DNA of 64,000 nt from NCBI GenBank assembly GCA_900542565.1, contig UQOC01000005.1:1-64000 (forward strand). The letters are read 5' to 3'. The position numbers and the translations under genes were made by a program. This stretch comes from an uncultured Eubacteriales bacterium. Lineage in GTDB: Bacteria > Bacillota > Clostridia > Peptostreptococcales > Anaerovoracaceae. Under the pieces are notes generated by a model, which made no database searches, was not told the origin of the DNA, and saw only the letters and a program-made list of their open reading frames with translations. This document shows positions 24,673-33,099 of the stretch, piece by piece (within the stretch, counting starts at the first letter, position 1; each line of letters starts with the position of its first letter).

Positions 24673-25281
24673 TCAAGTCATCTTTTTAACAAAGCCCCTT
24701 ACAATTCTTGCTGTGACCCCCCATATGACCCTTTCCCCGTATTTATATACCGGCAGGATGTTTTTTCCTTTCCGCCAGTTATATGAAGGGGATATTCCGG
24801 CTTCTTCATATGGGAAATCCTTCACATCCGAGAGCACATCTACATCATATATCTGCGCTTCATTTTCACGGAAAAAGTCCAGCGGTACCGTAAACAGTTC
24901 CTGGACCTCATCCCGGTTTATCCTTGCCGCCTTCAGATCTCCTTCGTCTATGGAAGCCGGAAAGGTATAGAGCGTATATCCGGAAAAACTGTATAATGTG
25001 TCAAACTGTCCGAGGATCTTCACTTGTGAGGCAGGTATGCCTGTTTCTTCCTGTGTCTCTCTCAGAGCACACTCCTGCGGGCTTTCTCCCTCCTCGATCT
25101 TTCCGCCTGGAAAGCATATATCTCCCGGCTGGGATTTCAGCTTAGGAGACCTGACTTCAAACAGCAGGCAGAGGCCCTCCGGTTTTTCCACCAGAGGAAT
25201 GGTAACGCTGAAAAATCTGTGCTTATCTATGGTGCCTACCGGGCGTCCTTTGAGCCTGTCCTCGATTTCCTTTATGTTCAT
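24673..25281 (-). CDS. Nudix hydrolase, CoA-pyrophosphatase type (NudL-like)
   Basis: A 202-residue Nudix enzyme. The Nudix box runs GGKIEEGESPQECALRETQE, then ETGI, near residues 59-82, giving the G-x5-E-x7-R-E-x-x-E-E pattern. It is preceded by LKSQPGDICFPGG, the extension typical of the CoA pyrophosphatase (UPF0035/NudL) subgroup. Such enzymes cleave CoA or acyl-CoA to phosphopantetheine and 3',5'-ADP. The substrate is inferred from subgroup only. It is separated from the upstream P-loop gene by a terminator, so it has its own weakly defined promoter. Confidence 0.85.
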   Translation of the reverse strand: MNIKEIEDRLKGRPVGTIDKHRFFSVTIPLVEKPEGLCLLFEVRSPKLKSQPGDICFPGGKIEEGESPQECALRETQEETGIPASQVKILGQFDTLYSFSGYTLYTFPASIDEGDLKAARINRDEVQELFTVPLDFFRENEAQIYDVDVLSDVKDFPYEEAGISPSYNWRKGKNILPVYKYGERVIWGVTARIVRGFVKKMT

Positions 25282-25336
25282 TCCTTTTGTTTCCTCCGGA
25301 TCATGTTTTTTACAGCCAAAGGCCGCAAAATAAACA

Positions 25337-25362
25337 CAAGGTGATGGAAAGCCACCACCTTG
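25337..25362 (-). terminator. Terminator-like hairpin of the P-loop gene
   Basis: On minus CAAGGTGGTGG pairs with CCATCACCTTG (one G-U) around a 4-nt loop, then TGTTTATTTT. The T-run is interrupted, so strength is moderate. Confidence 0.6.
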
Positions 25363-25386
25363 ATATCATCAAAGCAAATTTATATT

Positions 25387-25809
25387 TTAATTAAGGATCT
25401 CACATCCGTCGAAGTTTACGCCTATCATCTCTTCTTTTTCGGCGCTTACGCTTACAACGAAGTCCATACCATAGTTTTTGGATATATCTTTGAGCCTTTC
25501 AACAAACTCAGGCAGGTCGCCCAACGAGAAATCCGCATGTTTGAGTATGCTGTCTATGTATATGGTCTCGATGTCGTGGTCGAGACTGATTATACCATAC
25601 AGGAATCCGATGTATTCGTCACAGTTTGTTATATGTTCAAAATCCTCCATGCAGATTACTCTTATTTTATATCTAAGGTCATACATCAATCTGTGATTCT
25701 TGTTGATGAATATGACACTTCCTTTGCTGCTTTCTACAGATTCATTGGCAAGGTCTATCATCTGTTTGGTCTTGCCGCTGCCTTTGTGTCCCAATAATAA
25801 TTTAACCAT
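25387..25809 (-). CDS. Small P-loop NTPase, function unknown
   Basis: A 140-residue protein with a clear Walker A, LLLGHKGSGKTKQMIDLAN, at residues 4-22. A beta strand ending in an acidic residue, IETIYIDSIL near residue 80, is a plausible Walker B. The rest is alpha/beta with no second domain, no membrane segment and no recognisable partner motif. Similar short ATP-binding proteins are common hypothetical proteins in Clostridia, sometimes labelled PilT-like. It has a consensus promoter and its own terminator, so it is probably expressed alone and at good level. The gene is real; its role is unknown. Confidence 0.7.
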   Translation of the reverse strand: MVKLLLGHKGSGKTKQMIDLANESVESSKGSVIFINKNHRLMYDLRYKIRVICMEDFEHITNCDEYIGFLYGIISLDHDIETIYIDSILKHADFSLGDLPEFVERLKDISKNYGMDFVVSVSAEKEEMIGVNFDGCEILN

Positions 25810-25862
25810 GGTTACCGCCTCCTAAATAAATTTCCCTTGAATTTGGTATCTTATTTTTACTA

Positions 25863-25891
25863 ATTATACAATATGGATAATCCATTTTCAA
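25863..25891 (-). promoter_or_regulatory. Consensus sigma-A promoter of the P-loop gene
   Basis: On minus TTGAAA (complement of 25886-25891) and a perfect TATAAT (25863-25868) with a 17-bp spacer, about 55 bp before the ATG. It is one of the strongest promoters in the window. Confidence 0.85.
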
Positions 25892-26010
25892 GGGGTAAAT
25901 AAGACTAATTCTGCGGCTGTTCACAGGGCATGGGGCAAGACCGTTCCGGCACATAAAAGACAGCCTGCACGAGACCTGCCGGGCATGATAAGATCGGCAG
26001 GTCCTTTTTT
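25877..26010 (+). ncRNA. Candidate plus-strand small RNA ending in a terminator
   Basis: A strong intrinsic terminator on plus, GACCTGCCG (25973-25981) paired with CGGCAGGTC (25995-26003) then six T, has no plus-strand gene in front of it. Upstream there is another stem, GGCTGT (25915-25920) with ACAGCC (25960-25965). A weak plus promoter (TTGGTA 25843, 16 bp, TATACA 25865) would give an RNA of about 134 nt. An outer repeat, ACAGGGCAT at 25923-25931 and ATGCCCTGT at 26025-26033, spans the terminator. No known RNA family was recognised. Confidence 0.35.
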
Positions 26011-26054
26011 CAAAGCGCCCGGCTATGCCCTGTACGCAGTACCTGATACACAAG

Positions 26055-27092
26055 TCATGTGTCCTGCCTTCTGCGGCCCAGCCTGAGCTGTCCGCATGCC
26101 CCGTCTATATCATCTCCAAGTTCACGCCTGATGGTGGCGGGTATTCCTGCACTTTCCAGAGCTTTGCGAAAGCTTTCTGCATCTCTTCGGCTTACTGTAT
26201 CATAGCCGGTCTCGTCAACTTTATTAAGCGGTATCAGGTTCACATGGCACAGGGTTCCCCTCAGGAGCGAAGCCAGCCGCCTGCTGTCTGCCGCTCCGTC
26301 ATTGACACCTTTTATCAGGGTATATTCAAAGGTTATCCTCCTTGATGTCGCACTGGTATACTGGCGGCATGCATCCATCAGCTCCTTCAGGCCATACTTT
26401 CTGTTTACAGGCATTATGGCGCTGCGCTCATCATCCGATGCGGCATGGAGAGATATGGCCAGGTTGGCCTGAGGAAAATCTTCCGCAAACTTTTCAATGC
26501 CCGGTATGATACCGCAGGTTGAGACTGTTATGTGCCTCATGCTCATGTTCCTGCCTCTTGGGTCGGTCACTATCCTGATAAAAGAAGCGAGATTTTCATA
26601 ATTATCAAAAGGCTCCCCGCTTCCCATTACGACAATATGGTTTATCTTCTGGCCTGTGTCCTTTTCCGCTGCATCTATCTGCCCGGTCATCTCCCCCGCT
26701 GTCAGATCCCGGCACAGGCCTCCCAGGGTGGAAGCACAAAAAGCGCAGCCCATGCGGCAGCCCGCCTGTGATGACACACACAGGGTATTGCCGTATTTAT
26801 ATTTCATGAACACACTCTCTATGGTGTTTCCGTCATTGAGGCCAAACAGGTACTTTCTCGTGCCGTCAGTTTTGGACTCCTGCTTTTTCAGGATCTCAAG
26901 ACGGCCTATATGGAATCCATCATCCTTGAGTTTTTCCCTAAGAGCACCGGGTACATTGGTCATCTCGTCAAAAGATACGCTTCCGCCTGAGAGCCAGGCA
27001 AAGATCTGCCCGGCCCTGTAACTTTTTTCTCCCATTGAAGTGACCAGCTCAGTAAGCTGATCCAGTCTTAAATTTTTCAGGTCTTTTTCCAT
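26055..27092 (-). CDS. rlmN: 23S rRNA (adenine-2503-C2) methyltransferase RlmN
   Basis: A 345-residue radical-SAM methyltransferase that methylates A2503 of 23S rRNA and A37 of some tRNAs. The cluster motif C-x3-C-x2-C lies at residues 112, 116 and 119 (CRMGCAFC). C105 in TLCVSSQAGC and C333 in GDDIDGACGQL match the two mechanistic cysteines of the family. It starts 2 bp after the upstream ABC transporter gene stops, so it is probably at the end of that operon, though an internal promoter is possible. RlmN rather than Cfr is favoured by length and the N-terminal accessory domain. Confidence 0.95.
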   Translation of the reverse strand: MEKDLKNLRLDQLTELVTSMGEKSYRAGQIFAWLSGGSVSFDEMTNVPGALREKLKDDGFHIGRLEILKKQESKTDGTRKYLFGLNDGNTIESVFMKYKYGNTLCVSSQAGCRMGCAFCASTLGGLCRDLTAGEMTGQIDAAEKDTGQKINHIVVMGSGEPFDNYENLASFIRIVTDPRGRNMSMRHITVSTCGIIPGIEKFAEDFPQANLAISLHAASDDERSAIMPVNRKYGLKELMDACRQYTSATSRRITFEYTLIKGVNDGAADSRRLASLLRGTLCHVNLIPLNKVDETGYDTVSRRDAESFRKALESAGIPATIRRELGDDIDGACGQLRLGRRRQDT

Positions 27093-27094
27093 AT

Positions 27095-29557
27095 TTAATC
27101 CACATCATGCCTTGACAATATTGCCGCAGGCGTCTTTCTCATGGTATTGAACACCGGTATGAGCCCTACTATGGAGTTGAACACATACACGATGGCCACA
27201 GCACCTCCTATGACTACAGGGTTTATGGCAAACATCTGAGCTATCATTGAGATCTGGCACAGGTGGTAGAAGATATATGACATGATGATTATCCCCACCA
27301 GGCTGCTTACGGTGGTGATGGCTATTATCTCTCCCAGGAACATCTTGTATATATCGGTCTTTTTAACACCTATGGCCCTGTATATGCCTATTTCTTTTAT
27401 CCTTGAAAGGAATGAAGATCTGGTCATCAGCAAGATCTCTATGAGGGATATGGCCATTATGATCAGGCAGATCAATATGTTGGCCGAAGTCTGGCTCTGA
27501 CGGTCATCCATATAGTCTTTTTTGTCTGCATCATACGCCGACTGGACGCTGTAGCCGTCCTCTGTCAGGATCCCCATCATTGCTTCCTTGTCATGGGAGG
27601 CTATGTCAAAGGTCCTGGAGTCTGTTATCATATCATACTTTATCGTATCCTCATTTACAAGATAAAAGTCTGTGCTTTCTTTGCCCGAAGCATCATTATC
27701 CTCATAATATCCTGTTACCGTAAGCTTCTGGCCGTTCACCGATGCATCTATCTGGCGCCCTATGGATGTCCCTTCGGCCATGGATACCGGCACAAGCACT
27801 TCGTAGTCGTTTTCTGGCAGATGTCCCGATGTGACAGTTATGTCCCCGCCGTATGTGGCATAGTCCCACATGACAGGCCGGGCTGCTTCTGTCTGGGATA
27901 TTTCTGTCTGATCTGCATACATAGATCCTGCAATGTATCCGCTGTAGAGTATATCTGTGAACAGCGCCGTATCTGCATATATGACAGGCTGGGCCGTATC
28001 TGTTATCCCTACGATCTGGAAATCATCCATGGGATATGCTTCGACTTTCTGCCCTATCATCTGCTGCGCCTGGGTTATGCCAACCTGCTTGGGAACATCA
28101 GACTGGAACATCCTGTCTATGACCAGCTTATCTACCACTATCTCGTGGCTGTTGTCCGGAAGACGCCCGCAGATCAGATCCTCTCCGGTTATCTGAGCCA
28201 TGTCTGTCAGTGAGCCTGACAGGGATGCTGACGCCTCCTCAGTCTGATAGTAAAAATCCATCTTGAAGTTAAAGGAGGCCACAGACGATACCGGGAAAAT
28301 ATAGTCCACCTGGGCCATGTTTTCATACTCTGTGAAAGCATCCACAGTCATGGCCGGAGTCTCAACGGTCATATAATCCCTGTTCTTTTGTATGAAATCC
28401 TCATCCTGCACATCCAGGCTTGCATATATGCTGCTGAGAGCATAGGTAATGAACACTCCTGCCAGCATAAATCCGATGAACAGCAGCTTCTTGATGAGGG
28501 GATAGGTTCCTATCTTTTTGAAGCCCTTGGCGACCGATGCCGGGAAGCTGATTATTGAGCTGTATCTTTCTTTTATGGAGGTATCGGCAACCTTATCAAA
28601 ATCAAAATCATAGCTTTCGTAAAGGGTCTTGTCGATCTCCCGGTAATGGTCATCCACAAACTCTACTGCCGAGTTGCTGTCAACCACCTCTATCCTCTGG
28701 TCATTGGCAGTCTTGATATATATATTTCCGTTCCTGACAACGATCTTAAGGTCCAGTCTGTCATCAGCAGAGCCATAAAAGTCTATTGCCATATCCTCGG
28801 AACGGGCGCTGCTGTGTTTTTCAAAATCCTTCAGATAAATCCGGTTGTCTATCCGGTAATCAAGATTATCGTCTGTCTGGTTGGCATGATCGTTTATGAT
28901 CTTTCCGTCTTTGAGTTCTATGATCCTGGATGCGTAAAACTTCGCCAGCTCCACTTCGTGAGTCACCAGCACCACCAGCCTGTCTCTGGAAATAGCCTTG
29001 ATGATGTTCATGATCTCTATGGTATTGGCGCTGTCAAGGTTTCCCGTGGGCTCATCGGCTATGATTATCTTTGGATTCTTGGCAATGGCTCTGGCTATGC
29101 CCACCCTCTGGCGCTCTCCGCCGGAAAGCATATCGGCCATCCTGTTGCGGTATCTGTAGATCCCCAGGGTCTCAAGAATGTACTCTATCCTTTTTCTGAT
29201 CTCTGCTTCATCCTTTATCCCTATCATCCTCAGGACCATGGCCACATTTTCATATACGGTCATATTGTCCACCAGCTTGTAGTCCTGAAAAATATAGCCT
29301 ATTTTGAGGTTTCTTATCTCATCCACCCCGGAGGCGCTCTTTGAGGTTATCCTTTCTCCGTCAACGAAGATTTCTCCACTGTCTGTCTTATCCAGGCCGC
29401 CTATGGCGTTGAGCAGAGTCGTCTTGCCTGATCCGGACGGTCCCAGCAGGGCTACAAGTCCTGTGGGCTCCAGCTCAAGGGTCGTATCGTTTATTACATG
29501 TATCTCATTTCTCTTTCCCTTGTTGAAATACTTATTTACACCTTTTAACCTTATCAT
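27095..29557 (-). CDS. MacB-like ABC transporter, fused ATPase and FtsX-type permease
   Basis: An 820-residue fusion. The N-terminal ATPase has Walker A GPSGSGKTT near 40, signature LSGGERQRVG near 145 and Walker B IIIADEPTG. After a linker there is one membrane helix near 360, a large extracytoplasmic domain of about 270 residues, then three C-terminal helices with the FtsX pattern (SRIKEIGIYRAIGVKKTD). This is the type VII (MacB) mechanotransmission layout, used for peptide or antibiotic export and envelope signalling rather than uptake. It follows a similar 744-residue gene by 3 bp; the two may form a heterodimer. No substrate gene is adjacent. Confidence 0.85.
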   Translation of the reverse strand: MIRLKGVNKYFNKGKRNEIHVINDTTLELEPTGLVALLGPSGSGKTTLLNAIGGLDKTDSGEIFVDGERITSKSASGVDEIRNLKIGYIFQDYKLVDNMTVYENVAMVLRMIGIKDEAEIRKRIEYILETLGIYRYRNRMADMLSGGERQRVGIARAIAKNPKIIIADEPTGNLDSANTIEIMNIIKAISRDRLVVLVTHEVELAKFYASRIIELKDGKIINDHANQTDDNLDYRIDNRIYLKDFEKHSSARSEDMAIDFYGSADDRLDLKIVVRNGNIYIKTANDQRIEVVDSNSAVEFVDDHYREIDKTLYESYDFDFDKVADTSIKERYSSIISFPASVAKGFKKIGTYPLIKKLLFIGFMLAGVFITYALSSIYASLDVQDEDFIQKNRDYMTVETPAMTVDAFTEYENMAQVDYIFPVSSVASFNFKMDFYYQTEEASASLSGSLTDMAQITGEDLICGRLPDNSHEIVVDKLVIDRMFQSDVPKQVGITQAQQMIGQKVEAYPMDDFQIVGITDTAQPVIYADTALFTDILYSGYIAGSMYADQTEISQTEAARPVMWDYATYGGDITVTSGHLPENDYEVLVPVSMAEGTSIGRQIDASVNGQKLTVTGYYEDNDASGKESTDFYLVNEDTIKYDMITDSRTFDIASHDKEAMMGILTEDGYSVQSAYDADKKDYMDDRQSQTSANILICLIIMAISLIEILLMTRSSFLSRIKEIGIYRAIGVKKTDIYKMFLGEIIAITTVSSLVGIIIMSYIFYHLCQISMIAQMFAINPVVIGGAVAIVYVFNSIVGLIPVFNTMRKTPAAILSRHDVD

Positions 29558-29560
29558 CTC

Positions 29561-31795
29561 TTACGCCTCCTCTCTGTATGTGTTCATCACAGAGTCCCTG
29601 AACAGTTTTCTTGCGAACCTGTGTGATATCATGTAGGACATGGCGATGATTATGATGTATATTGCAACATAGTTGCCTGGTGTCAGATATCCGGCAAGAT
29701 CCACAACAAAGGTCTGGGTTATGACATGGGCGTAGACCAGCGCCATAACAGCCATGAACAGGGCATATGCCATGGTTGCGGTCAGGAACAGCTCTATATC
29801 CAGAAGCTGTCTTGAGATCTTCCTGGATGCCCCCAAAGTCCTGAGCGTAGTATAATAAGCGTTTCTGGACTTGAGCACTATCCTTATGATGAAATACGAA
29901 ATGAAGAAAAGCGCTATTATGAGCACAGCCAGCATAAATGTCTTCATCAGGGTTATCATCTGCATGAGTTCTATTCCCTCGTCGGCAAGAGCATCCCTCA
30001 TGGCCAGGGTCTTAAAGCCCATATCATTCAGGGCGCTTATGGTATCATCAAGCTTCTTGACATCCTCCACATAGACAGAACTCTGAAAATATCCCTTGTT
30101 GACCAGCCGGTCGTACTGATCCTCGTTGACATATACCGCTCCGTTGATGCTCTCATTGTATTCCTCGCCCAGCAGGCTGCTGAAATTATTTTTGTTGTAT
30201 GTCCTGGTGATCCTGACATTTACCGAATCTTTATCATAGACTCCATCAACACTTATCTCTATATTTTTCCCTATGCATTCACCGTCAGATGTCATATCTC
30301 CAAGCATATTGCTCACATATGCTTCTCCCTCCGGGACATTGGAGTTCGGTATTATCTGAAATATCGCATTATCGGAAGTGGACAGGAAATACTGTCCCTC
30401 AAAATATGAACCCAGGTCTTCCTTCTCTGCCGCTATCTGACGGCTTATGCTCTCAAAGAGACTGCTTCCCACATAGAACCGGTTATATCCTCCGGTCTGA
30501 CTGTCAGGAGCCGCCGCAACGCCTACAACTTTCATCGGGTTTATCAGTTTCAGCATGCCTTCCGGGTCGTATCTCTCGATATATAAGTCTTTTCCGATCA
30601 TATCCTCCATTTCATCGGTAAAATATGCATCGTCACTGTCGCCCAGCAGGATGATCTCATTATCATTTTCCGGCATCCTGCCTGCGGCAAGCTGGCCGTC
30701 AAAATCTTTCAGCTCAAAGAAGTTCCCGTAAAACCAGTACCATCCTTCCTGATCGATGACAGATTCTGTATAGTCTGTGAGCATGTCGTTTTTTGAAACC
30801 CTGCTGACATTATCAAGGGCTTCCACCTGAGCCAGCTCGTCTTCTGTTATGGCTGACCTGTCCTCCTTACTGATGACTATACGGCTGTCAGAAGAATCAG
30901 AAAAGAACTGGCTGTATCCATATATTGATTCTTCATAGGCCATCTTCTGAAAGCTGGAATAAGTCCCTGCTACAGCAAAGACAACAAACAGGAATACCGC
31001 AAATATGAGTACGAATTTCGCCGGGATATTGAAGGCGTTCCTTGCACCGATCCTTATCCTGTCTGCTGCGGTTATATCGCTGAACCTGCGGGCCGTTTCC
31101 GTCTGAGGCGGTACAGGCTTTGCAATGACCTTGTCTTCCAGTATCTTGCCGTCATGCATTTTTATGAGCCTCGTGGCGTACTTTTCCACCTGTTCCAGAT
31201 TGTGGGTAACTATGATGACAAGTTTGTCTTTTGAAATCTGGCTGAGGAGACTTATGACATCTTCAGCCGATTTGCTGTCAAGATTTCCCGTAGGCTCATC
31301 GGCGACTATTATGGGTGTCTCCTTGGCAAGGGCTCTTGCGATGGCCACCCTCTGCTTCTGACCGCCGGAAAGCTTGGCGCATTTTGTCCCGGCAAAATCC
31401 GACAGACCGACTTTCTCTATGATGTCCATGACCCTGTCTCTGGCTTCTTTTTTGCTTTCGCCATTGAGGAGAAGGGCCAGCTCCACATTCTGGTAGACCG
31501 TATAGCTGTTCACCAGATTGAAATTCTGGAAAATGTTCCCCACATATTTACGGCGGTATTCTTCAAAATCAGCCTCGTTGTAGTGGCTGGTCTCCTGGCC
31601 GTTTATATACATTTCCCCTTCTTCGTAGGTATCCAGCCCCGAAAGCACATTGAGGAGAGTTGACTTGCCGCTTCCCGATTCGCCGGTTATCACGACAAAC
31701 TCGCCCATCGACAGCTCCAGGTTTACCCTGGAAAAACCGCTGGTTATGACTCCGTTGCTGTAATAAAATTTTGATACATTTTTAAGTTTGAGCAT
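29561..31795 (-). CDS. MacB-like ABC transporter, fused ATPase and FtsX-type permease (first of pair)
   Basis: A 744-residue protein with the same order as its partner: ATPase with Walker A GESGSGKST near 35, LSGGQKQRV and IIVADEPTG, a membrane helix near 275, an extracytoplasmic domain, then three C-terminal helices. The ATG at 31795 is chosen because AAGGGG lies 7 bp upstream. The reading frame is open to 31879, but that stretch contains the leader. It is probably the first gene of an operon with the second transporter and rlmN. Its promoter is covered by a palindromic operator, so expression is likely induced. Such paired exporters often answer cell-envelope stress; that is inference. Confidence 0.85.
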   Translation of the reverse strand: MLKLKNVSKFYYSNGVITSGFSRVNLELSMGEFVVITGESGSGKSTLLNVLSGLDTYEEGEMYINGQETSHYNEADFEEYRRKYVGNIFQNFNLVNSYTVYQNVELALLLNGESKKEARDRVMDIIEKVGLSDFAGTKCAKLSGGQKQRVAIARALAKETPIIVADEPTGNLDSKSAEDVISLLSQISKDKLVIIVTHNLEQVEKYATRLIKMHDGKILEDKVIAKPVPPQTETARRFSDITAADRIRIGARNAFNIPAKFVLIFAVFLFVVFAVAGTYSSFQKMAYEESIYGYSQFFSDSSDSRIVISKEDRSAITEDELAQVEALDNVSRVSKNDMLTDYTESVIDQEGWYWFYGNFFELKDFDGQLAAGRMPENDNEIILLGDSDDAYFTDEMEDMIGKDLYIERYDPEGMLKLINPMKVVGVAAAPDSQTGGYNRFYVGSSLFESISRQIAAEKEDLGSYFEGQYFLSTSDNAIFQIIPNSNVPEGEAYVSNMLGDMTSDGECIGKNIEISVDGVYDKDSVNVRITRTYNKNNFSSLLGEEYNESINGAVYVNEDQYDRLVNKGYFQSSVYVEDVKKLDDTISALNDMGFKTLAMRDALADEGIELMQMITLMKTFMLAVLIIALFFISYFIIRIVLKSRNAYYTTLRTLGASRKISRQLLDIELFLTATMAYALFMAVMALVYAHVITQTFVVDLAGYLTPGNYVAIYIIIIAMSYMISHRFARKLFRDSVMNTYREEA

Positions 31796-31905
31796 ATACA
31801 TACCCCTTTTCGCTTTTTTCAGTCCAACCGGTCCGCAGGATCTGTTATCTGCATCTCTGCCGTCCGTCGGCCCTTTCACAGAGTCTTCACCCTGCGCACA
31901 AAAAA

Positions 31906-31934
31906 AGTGTACTAAATAAATAGTACACCGTCAA
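31906..31934 (-). promoter_or_regulatory. Promoter of the ABC operon with GntR/YtrA-like operator
   Basis: On minus TTGACG (complement of 31929-31934) and TACACT (31906-31911) are 17 bp apart. The perfect palindrome GTGTACTA-AATAAA-TAGTACAC at 31907-31928 fills the spacer and the -10. GTGTACTA-type palindromes occur with YtrA-subfamily GntR repressors of ABC operons; the assignment is inference. Confidence 0.75.
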
Positions 31935-31979
31935 TAAAAAATGCTGATCGTAAGTTTTAGTTAAGAAATTTGAAAATTG

Positions 31980-32477
31980 TTATTTTTCCAGTTTGCTCAC
32001 AAGAAAATCTATGACCTTGTCCTTTTCTATCCCCAGTGCATAGGCCAGTTCCTCGCTTATTATCTTTTCCGCCTCCCTGAAAGTCCTCTCGTCAGCGATA
32101 TGCAGTTTCTTTCCCCTGGATTCCTGTTCGTTCTGCTTAAATTTTAACTTTCTGGCCAGCAATATGATGTCCCTGATATCTCCGTAAAGAAGTATATTCT
32201 TGAAGGCTGCCTGGCGTTCCCTGTCATTGGTTATCCAAGGATCGCTCTCAAGGGGCAAGGTTTCAAGCAGGTCCATGACCTCGCCCCTTGTGAGCACAGA
32301 TCTGATCTTGCTCACACCTTTTTCGTTGCTGACAGGCACATAAGTTACTGACCCTCCGCGCCGGAGTACATAATATCTGTCGTTCTTGCCGCCGAACTTC
32401 ATATCAGCTATCTCCTGTACCTGATAAAGTCCTTCGGTCCCGTATACTACCATATCTCCCTCTTTAAAAGTATTCAT
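31980..32477 (-). CDS. CarD/CdnL-family RNA polymerase-binding regulator
   Basis: A 165-residue protein with the CarD_TRCF (Tudor-like) RNA-polymerase-interacting domain at the N-terminus: FKEGDMVVYGTEGLYQVQ, then YYVLRRGGSVTYVPVSN. A helical C-terminal part contains ARKLKFKQNEQES and acidic helices. CarD/CdnL proteins bind the polymerase beta subunit and stabilise the open promoter complex, often at rRNA promoters. The equivalent domain is seen inside Mfd in this window. ATG at 32477 has only a weak upstream site (GAAAGAG). It lies upstream of, and separate from, the ABC operon. Its 600-bp upstream region carries repeat array B. Confidence 0.87.
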   Translation of the reverse strand: MNTFKEGDMVVYGTEGLYQVQEIADMKFGGKNDRYYVLRRGGSVTYVPVSNEKGVSKIRSVLTRGEVMDLLETLPLESDPWITNDRERQAAFKNILLYGDIRDIILLARKLKFKQNEQESRGKKLHIADERTFREAEKIISEELAYALGIEKDKVIDFLVSKLEK

Positions 32478-32634
32478 ATCTCATCACTCTTTCTGTTGTT
32501 CTTATATCTGTCATCTTTAACATGCGGCATGCCGTCTGCCCGGCATTGCGGTTTATGCGCAGTTTGGGTTCTCCCCTGCAACGAGGTGCGCCGTTTAAGT
32601 ATGTGGACCCGGGCTCTCTGTCTCCCCGGCTCCG
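32478..32634. other. Leader-like intergenic segment with palindromes
   Basis: No open frame is convincing. CGGCATGCCG at 32525-32534 is a perfect 10-bp palindrome. GCCCGG at 32538-32543 can pair with CCGGGC at 32609-32614, with a smaller GGG-TTCT-CCC stem inside. If the carD transcript starts upstream of array B, this would be its 5' leader. No known riboswitch or RNA family was recognised. Confidence 0.4.
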
Positions 32635-33026
32635 ATGTTGGCTTTTTGCTAAACCTCAGCCATATGAGCCAACATTGCATGTCGAAAAATGTCGAAAATG
32701 TCGGAAAAAATGCCCGATGTTGGCTTTTTGACTGCGCAGAGTCATTTCAGACAACAGTTTTCCGGGAAACTGTTACCTGTTTTATGTCTGTGGGCTCAAA
32801 AAGACAACATTTCAGAGAAAAGCAGGATAATCCGGTGCCGTTTGTTGGCTTTTTCCTCACTGAGCGAAAAAACAGCCAACCGCTTTTCATGCCGCCCTGC
32901 CGAAATGTTGTATATATTTTGAAAATCCGATTTTTTACAACATCAGTCCATAATTTCCCCGGTCTGAAAGGGGTTTCAACCGGAAATGCTGCAATTTTTT
33001 ATGGATTTCCAATTTTCATACAACAT
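32635..33026. repeat. Array B: six inverted-repeat units with half-site ATGTTGGC
   Basis: ATGTTGGC-type half-sites have the G of GTT at 32637, 32719, 32772, 32844, 32907 and 32988. Each is followed by an inverted half-site whose AAC ends 36 bp later (34 for the fifth). The best units are ATGTTGGCT with AGCCAACAT at 32635/32667, GTTGGCT with AGCCAAC at 32844/32874 and ATGTTGTA with TACAACAT at 32905/32936. Units two, three and six are degenerate. Unit steps are 82, 53, 72, 63 and 81 bp, near 8, 5, 7, 6 and 8 helical turns. The geometry copies array A although the heptamer differs. No protein is encoded here. Confidence 0.7.
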
Positions 33027-33070
33027 ACGCCTGGACATAAAGGCTGACCATCCGCCCATACCCTGTATTT

Positions 33071-33099
33071 CATATATATTATATCACATTTTCCGTCAA
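33071..33099 (-). promoter_or_regulatory. Possible promoter upstream of array B
   Basis: On minus TTGACG (complement of 33094-33099) and TATATG (33071-33076) are 17 bp apart, overlapping the stop codon of the acetyltransferase gene. A perfect TATAAT also lies at 33078-33083 but with a poor spacing. It could drive transcription through array B into carD. Confidence 0.3.

Noticed and set aside
25802..26053. 83-codon minus-strand frame between rlmN and the P-loop gene
   Set aside because: It runs through a strong promoter and the hairpin region, has no ribosome site and no family resemblance.
32538..32614. Signal recognition particle RNA
   Set aside because: A short GGTTCTCCCC-TGCAACG run recalls the 4.5S RNA, but the invariant GGAAGGAAGC-type loop of domain IV is missing and no matching long stem is seen.
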